Part shown: in pieces, positions 60,201 to 64,000 of the stretch
Layout: each line of letters starts with the position of its first letter
Position numbering within the stretch: the first letter of the stretch is position 1
From: Bradyrhizobiaceae bacterium
GTDB taxonomy: Bacteria; Pseudomonadota; Alphaproteobacteria; Rhizobiales; Xanthobacteraceae
NCBI GenBank assembly: GCA_003963435.1
Contig: RXJC01000004.1
Span: 1 to 64,000 of the forward strand
Length of the DNA stretch: 64,000 bases
Direction: 5' to 3'
The notes under the pieces: generated by a model
Database searches by the model: none
Seen by the model: only the letters and a program-made list of their open reading frames with translations
What the model was told of the DNA's origin: nothing
Program-made: the position numbers and the translations under genes

Positions 60201-60549
60201 CTTCAAGGATCTTATTCCGGAGGTGGTGCTTTGCATCCGCGGTGGTCCTGCCATCATGACGCCGACGAAGTTTTTCCACGCGATCGTCTTCATGCTTAAG
60301 GAGCGCACGATGTTTGGCGGCCTACCCGCTTATTTCGGCGACAACTACGACACCAGGGTGGTCATGCGAAAGTTTGTTCGCCACCACCTTTGGGACACGA
60401 TGCGGGCCCGCATCGAGCATTTCGAGCCCCAGTGGGCCAAAGGGGTCGACCTGACGCTGTTCGACACTTTGGCCAAGTCTATAAGCGCGGAACCCGGTTT
60501 CCGGCGCCGCAAGGTTAACAGTCCAAAACAGAGGCAGAAGCGCCAGTAA
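57253..60549 (+). CDS. Large serine recombinase with four C-terminal IS5-head-like domains
   Basis: The start is uncertain: ATG 57139 (overlapping partner 2), GTG 57253 (used here) or GTG 57352 behind AGAAGG. The catalytic domain has YARYSTTGQRETSIERQ with Ser at 57385, and VVIESLDRLARRLS. A recombinase domain (FGIASCFGYERYWDGKEQSV), zinc ribbon (IKCAHCGGNITPT, later LLCNKARTKNGCTN) and coiled coil follow. From about 59050 come four domains of roughly 90 residues (near 59055, 59437, 59809 and 60175). Each shows W/F-x5-7-(L/I/F)P, a basic or hydrophobic helix, G/K-x-P-x2-x-(L/M)P-x2-FG and a final helix. This is the pattern of the DNA-binding head (DUF4096) of IS5-type transposases. Over 1,000 residues is about twice the usual size. 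Confidence 0.9.
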   Translation: MTLDSPIDINTGEDLPALYRPPASALPPQKAVEVSSLCAIYARYSTTGQRETSIERQVADCKLYIADKRLKLVDCYEDRGVSGTTDEREQLERLRDDARRGRFTHVVIESLDRLARRLSIALKIFEELLDLDIVLHDVEENRALTIIDIGHKGASAQSARDLLVNRNQKGKRRNAALGTFGIASCFGYERYWDGKEQSVRWRKNEKEAALIVEAFELCASGVSIQRILDIFNARPEAERGGKRWTRNFLVGNRRFANGVLRRLRYRGVRIHGRTKIERNKDKTKNRKWNISVHPLSHWVTGKLDPSLLIVTKELFDRVQAVLNERSEAAAAMRAIPRYTSKHAPLRGLIKCAHCGGNITPTLKRKESKPRLLCNKARTKNGCTNTHSFTLGAVEDEIHRLLVENLGTADALVPYVTAYNDAVHERLKNADDKIEELEVSRCNIIRRMDRIREDEESQRYPRDYLENARLKLNVEYTKVEKRLAELAALAREYKKGVDPVERTEAHRMLLASLADVFSDSFEATSETGTKVVAALRRLIHSVIVDIDQTGCSIELKCRIVSEHDDSEQNLAVFSSRLEREVRTWRASVREVRRVAELADAGHRSVTDGEWEKIAHLVPDSVARSRRGNVTVDKRNIVNAAFLHLWEGVPLLHMPSSFGPSEAVFAGLKRLSESGGWDAVADALHKISPERIPDVKSNMFSTDRRSPSSSLKGLPLIKAKYGISATAGEHAPTDAVWNAVKKLIPEQALQINKEPAPVDPRTFLHGFLFWLNKGIPMPHLPLMFGSLKFFNHALSRLANHGHLDELVKTLQDMTPSPLEGADLSRLDRFPRATKERTVWRRALPKQSDVDGIPEHFPDDKTWSLVQHLFPTELLFLKDQLAMVSPQRLAHAILYRAREKIPFAIMPAHFGDPEKVQLIVKKWVFHHLWDEFKRILNEHAPEVLRNADLKVFDRYRRGRLTRYRDLINAERLPAPPHEPTSADFAFFKDLIPEVVLCIRGGPAIMTPTKFFHAIVFMLKERTMFGGLPAYFGDNYDTRVVMRKFVRHHLWDTMRARIEHFEPQWAKGVDLTLFDTLAKSISAEPGFRRRKVNSPKQRQKRQ

Positions 60550-60655
60550 TCTCGTGGAGACCGCGAGGGGCGCCTGTCCGAGGTCCCCGGAAGTCCGCTA
60601 TAGAGGAACCTGGGGTTGGTCTGGGTGGACGCATGGCCCCTCAATATAGGGTCTA

Positions 60656-61321
60656 ATGGCGAAATCTCCGGAATTGATCGAGACCATGGTCGCCATGACC
60701 GGCGAGACCAAGGCTGCCGTCTCGGTCGCCCTCTCGAGGTTGCGGAAGTCCGGGTTAATCCCGGTCGGCGGCCGCGGCCCCTACGCCATAGACATGGATG
60801 CCGCGGCCGCCATGCGGCTGCTCATAGCGCTGTGTGCTTCGGTATCGTTGGAGGCCGATTCCGCAACCAAAGCAGTAGAACGGTTCGAGGATCTGCCCTC
60901 CCGTCCGCCCAGGGTTTTTCCGGACGAAGCTGGCGACGAAGCCACGTCAATTGTTATGCTGCTCGATGAGCTTGGCGAGGAGCACACTGTCGGCGATGCT
61001 TTGAAGCAGATTATCGATGCCGCCAAGCGCAACGAACTCTTCACCTACTTAGAGGGCGCTACTGGGAAGCGTAAAAAGGCCTTCAGGCATCCGGACACTC
61101 GCGGATACTTGAGTGTCCAATTTATGCTGCCCATTCCTCAGGTTCGAATAGAGCACCAGTTTTCTGGTTGGCTGAGAAAGACATGGATCTATGGCCACGA
61201 CGCCATCGAATTCGAACAATACAACCGCACCTGCCTCGCGCAGGGATTAGGAGATCGAGCGAGGCTCGTCACCGTTAGTGAAGCGACGATCGAAGCGATT
61301 GGCCGAACTCTTGCGGGATAG
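60656..61321 (+). CDS. Hypothetical protein with N-terminal HTH-like region
   Basis: The protein has 221 residues from ATG 60656. Residues 1-60 look like a winged-helix module (ELIETMVAMTGETKAAVSVA, LSRLRKSGLIPVGGRGPYAI). The rest is alpha/beta (LGEEHTVGDALKQIIDAAKR, FMLPIPQVRIEHQFSGW, LVTVSEATIEAIGRTLAG). Proteins of this layout occur in prophages and islands of Rhizobiales. A DNA-binding regulator is likely; exact family unknown. Confidence 0.7.
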   Translation: MAKSPELIETMVAMTGETKAAVSVALSRLRKSGLIPVGGRGPYAIDMDAAAAMRLLIALCASVSLEADSATKAVERFEDLPSRPPRVFPDEAGDEATSIVMLLDELGEEHTVGDALKQIIDAAKRNELFTYLEGATGKRKKAFRHPDTRGYLSVQFMLPIPQVRIEHQFSGWLRKTWIYGHDAIEFEQYNRTCLAQGLGDRARLVTVSEATIEAIGRTLAG

Positions 61322-61748
61322 CTTACAGCGGCGACGAGGGCGGCGTAGTAGGCACCCATCACAAACGCGCGCCGCACCTGTTCATGAAGCTGATTGCGAT
61401 AAGTGAGGAACGACATCGCCTTCGCGCTCAGATACCTCACGTTTGAAACGACGACCTCGATCTGTTCCGGCCCATATCGCTGTTTGAGCAGCTCGATGCG
61501 CTGCGCATGGTTCCGCCGTTGCGTCTCTTCACTTGCTCATCCCAATGATCCTCGGGTTCGCCAAGATTCAGGGGTGTTGAGTCCAAAATCGAACGAAAAC
61601 GGATGATAGCGGCGGAAGTCGCGATCAACGAGCTCGGCATGCGTAGTGTGATCGTTGGGGCCCTGTCCTGTATTGGCGATTGTTTTGCGCATGCGGCATC
61701 GTATTTCGGCGTCGCATCGGGTTGCCAGCTTGACTGGTCAGATGTAAA
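61322..61748. other. Region with only short conflicting frames
   Basis: Short open frames on both strands (61403-61606 plus, 61437-61640 minus) contradict each other and have no ribosome sites or known domains. The stretch may contain decayed mobile-element DNA. No RNA gene was recognised. Confidence 0.45.
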
Positions 61749-64000
61749 TCAAGATGCCGCTGGTCGCCCAGTTAAGCCGTCATAGAGATCCAGAAACGCG
61801 GTGTTGCCGTGCGAGGCCAGAAACGAGATGATTTCCTTCACGCTCGCCACGGTGATAGAAGATGCGCTTGCCTTCCCCTGGATGAGGATGGTGCGTAGTG
61901 CTTGCTCCTGCGCCCCGAAAATCCAAGGCTGCACATCAAGATGGCGGACGAGCAGCCGAACCGCTTCGACGATTTCATCGGTTTTGCCCGGCAACCGTTC
62001 CGCCAGCTTGGCGATCAGGCTAACGCCGTCATTAGGGGCGAAGCCGGCATGAAGGAGCCGCATCAACTGATCGAGCAACCAATCCGGATCGATGCCCCAG
62101 GAAAACCAGATGCCGATGAGGCCGAGCTCTTTCTTGAACGGCGCCTTGTCTGCAGCGCGCGCGGCCAGCACGAGGCGCCGGGCCCAATAGTGTTTTGCCC
62201 GTTTGCGAAGAGAATTATCATCGCCGAGATGACGGCCGACATACCACATGGCCTCACGCATTAGCGCGGGCGGCACGCGTTGCCAGAACTCCTGCAGCAG
62301 GCTTTCCGGCAAACGGTCCCAAAGATAAAGGGCGATGAGATAATCAACCAGCCGCTTTCGGCTGCCTTCGCCTCCGAAGGCCTCGTCATCGCGTCCCGCC
62401 ACGGCGATATGCTCGGAGTAGAGATCATAAAGGGCATCGGTCAGATCGCCGATTGGTCGCTGGTCATCTTCCAGATGGGCTATCCAGGCCGCCCGGCGGG
62501 CGGCCTGATCCTCTGGCGGAAACAGCAGCGAAATCCGCTCGCGTAACCAGGCTTCCCCGAAGTAATGCAGCGAGTTGAGGTGACGGCCAAAAATCGCGCG
62601 GGCGGCGCGCCCAGCCTGTCCGCCGCGAGCAAGGGCCGCTTCGAGCACGGCGCGCAGCTCGGCATCATGTGCGAGCGCCTCGCGCGGCGCCTTGCCGATG
62701 GGGCTTTCTTCGTGCTTGCTGCTCCAGAAGAGAAAGCAAAGCGCGAGTTCGAGATACGCGCCAATCTGGGTTCGCCGAGCTGCAAAGTAGGGACGTTCGC
62801 TGCTAAGTGGAAACTCTTCTTCGCTGGGGTCCGGTGCGGTCGGCACGACACTGGTCAACGCGAGAACAAGGGCCCGGACGCGCTCATAATACCCAAATGC
62901 GAAACCTTTCGCGCCTTGCGCGAGAGAAGCCGCGAGCCACTCGACCATGGCTTTTCGGGCCCATGACCAATCTGGGTCATCGCCGGCGATCGCCGTCGCT
63001 TGGGACGTGCCCTTCGCCGACTGCTCCAATACCGTCTCGGCCAGGGCAAGGGATGGACCCCAGGCAAGGGAGGCGCCCTGCCCGGTCGCCCGGATCAAGC
63101 CATCGAAGAAATGCCGGATGAACAAGGGCCGCAACGTCGCGAAGGCTTCGGCTGCGCCCGAGAACAGGTCTGGCTTGACGACGACGGTCTCGCGAAGTTC
63201 ACCAGCCAGGGCGCTCGCCGTGCTGCCTCGCTCGGTCCCACCGGGCTGCCAGGATTGGAGAAACGATGCGGTTGCCGCGGGGGTCTGCTCGAGCATCGCC
63301 TTTTGGGCGAGCGGGCTCTCGGGCAACTTTAAGTACCGCTGCCGCCAACCGTCTGGATCACCAAATTCAGCGGCCGTTTTCTCGACCGCCGCGAGCCTGT
63401 CGGAAGGGAGGGCCTCGCGCCACTGCCAGACGGCATCGCGCACCGTCTCTTCTCGATAGCGTCGCTCGTCCTCCACACCGGCTTTGCGGCCTTCCTGCCG
63501 CTCGAACCAGTTGTGAAACGAACCGATATAGGTCTCCGCGACGGAATCGATATGCGCGAGAATCCCTTTCTGTTCGAGTTTGGAGAGACGGGGAAACCAG
63601 GCGCGCGCCAAGGCCGCATATTCCTCGCGACACCATTCTTGATCGACCAGCGAAAGATCTGTGAGTTCTGCCGCGGCGAGATCGGGCGCCGAAGATGGCG
63701 CTATGGCCAGTAAATGAAGCCGCATCCGCCTGAAGATGCGGGCCTGATAAGGCGCCAAGTGACCGAGGACGGCCTTCATATCCTCTGGATGAGCGCGGAT
63801 TGCGGCGGCGGCGACCCGCAAGACGGCCATGACCTGGGTGCCGAGGAAATCATGGCCATGAGCCTCATCGCCTTCGAACGAGCCTGCCACGTAATAGCTG
63901 TAGTCGGCTTCATCGAGCCGGCTCAGCCGCTTGTCGGCGCGAGAGGACTCCATCAGCAGTTCACAGAGGCCGGGAAGCGCCTCGAGCGGCTTAACTTCCG
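61749..64000 (-). CDS. Large alpha-helical protein of unknown function, N-terminus beyond window
   Basis: The frame is open from base 64000 to the stop at 61749; an internal ATG at 63953 is probably not the start, since coding sequence continues in frame beyond it (ELLMESSRADKRLSRLDEAD). At least 750 residues are visible. They are rich in Trp, Leu, Ala and Arg with regular helices (VLRVAAAAIRAHPEDMKAVL, AFGYYERVRALVLALTSVV, RLVDYLIALYLWDRLPESLL, DEIVEAVRLLVRHLDVQPW). No NTPase, nuclease or protease motif lies in this part. A HEAT/TPR-like sensor or scaffold half of a very large protein, as in several phage-defence systems, is possible. It is convergent with the 60656 gene. Confidence 0.75.
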   Translation of the reverse strand, partial: EVKPLEALPGLCELLMESSRADKRLSRLDEADYSYYVAGSFEGDEAHGHDFLGTQVMAVLRVAAAAIRAHPEDMKAVLGHLAPYQARIFRRMRLHLLAIAPSSAPDLAAAELTDLSLVDQEWCREEYAALARAWFPRLSKLEQKGILAHIDSVAETYIGSFHNWFERQEGRKAGVEDERRYREETVRDAVWQWREALPSDRLAAVEKTAAEFGDPDGWRQRYLKLPESPLAQKAMLEQTPAATASFLQSWQPGGTERGSTASALAGELRETVVVKPDLFSGAAEAFATLRPLFIRHFFDGLIRATGQGASLAWGPSLALAETVLEQSAKGTSQATAIAGDDPDWSWARKAMVEWLAASLAQGAKGFAFGYYERVRALVLALTSVVPTAPDPSEEEFPLSSERPYFAARRTQIGAYLELALCFLFWSSKHEESPIGKAPREALAHDAELRAVLEAALARGGQAGRAARAIFGRHLNSLHYFGEAWLRERISLLFPPEDQAARRAAWIAHLEDDQRPIGDLTDALYDLYSEHIAVAGRDDEAFGGEGSRKRLVDYLIALYLWDRLPESLLQEFWQRVPPALMREAMWYVGRHLGDDNSLRKRAKHYWARRLVLAARAADKAPFKKELGLIGIWFSWGIDPDWLLDQLMRLLHAGFAPNDGVSLIAKLAERLPGKTDEIVEAVRLLVRHLDVQPWIFGAQEQALRTILIQGKASASSITVASVKEIISFLASHGNTAFLDLYDGLTGRPAAS

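Noticed and set aside
61189..61440. Minus-strand 83-codon frame with a hydrophobic stretch, holin-like at first sight
   Set aside because: More than half overlaps the 60656-61321 gene on the other strand and the second half is low-complexity mirror sequence.
1..64000. CRISPR array
   Set aside because: No set of short repeats with regular unique spacers was seen. The only regular repeat is the in-frame 135-bp coding array.

Overview
The window looks like chromosomal DNA of a Bradyrhizobium-like alphaproteobacterium (Nitrobacteraceae). The reasons are high GC, several families typical of rhizobia and Rhodopseudomonas relatives, two FixK-type Crp/Fnr regulators, and many FixK/FNR-type half-site dyads (TTGA-N6-TCAA) in front of operons. 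No intact rRNA or tRNA gene is present, and species assignment is inference only.

Layout. (1) 1-3.7 kb, minus strand: a SARP/BTAD regulator, a protein with six near-identical 45-residue repeats, a small protein resembling a free subtilase propeptide, and a subtilisin-like S8 peptidase cut by the window edge. (2) 4.4-43.5 kb: a micro-oxic/anaerobic cluster. Eleven FixK-type boxes sit about 50-105 bp from gene starts, several between divergent operons. They front a DUF3300-DUF2950-small exported protein operon, a YiaW/YiaV pair with a sensor kinase, PPK2, a basic amino acid decarboxylase with an aspartate:alanine-exchanger (AAE) transporter, a SulP transporter, a second AAE transporter, alpha/beta hydrolases, an AtoD/AtoA CoA-transferase with a MaoC protein, and a DUF3141-Pta-AckA-FabI operon. 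Two FixK-like regulators and a FixJ-like response regulator lie inside. The inferred theme is oxygen-limited carbon and energy handling: acetyl phosphate, CoA transfer, polyphosphate, PHA-like metabolism and envelope upkeep.

(3) 43.5-47.2 kb: repeat-rich non-coding DNA, then a lower-GC three-gene operon. It encodes a receiver domain fused to a predicted TIR-like nucleotide-binding domain, a soluble histidine kinase and a single-domain receiver. The logic resembles the Detocs anti-phage family, with a TIR effector in place of the published ones. (4) 47.17 kb to the right edge: an integrated island. It starts at a 3' tRNA fragment (putative att site) beside a tyrosine integrase. It carries a kinase remnant, two XRE regulators, repeated ATGAT-N2-ATCAT operators, a module built round a Lon-like AAA ATPase flanked by two paralogous unknown genes, decayed genes, and a tightly packed run of three serine-recombinase genes. 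The last of these ends in four tandem domains resembling the DNA-binding head of IS5-type transposases. A large unknown protein runs off the right edge.

The strongest candidates for undescribed biology are the receiver-TIR two-component operon, the serine recombinase with four IS5-like head domains plus two catalytically eroded partners, and the SARP/repeat-peptide/propeptide/subtilase locus. All functions come from reading the sequence alone; no database search was run.
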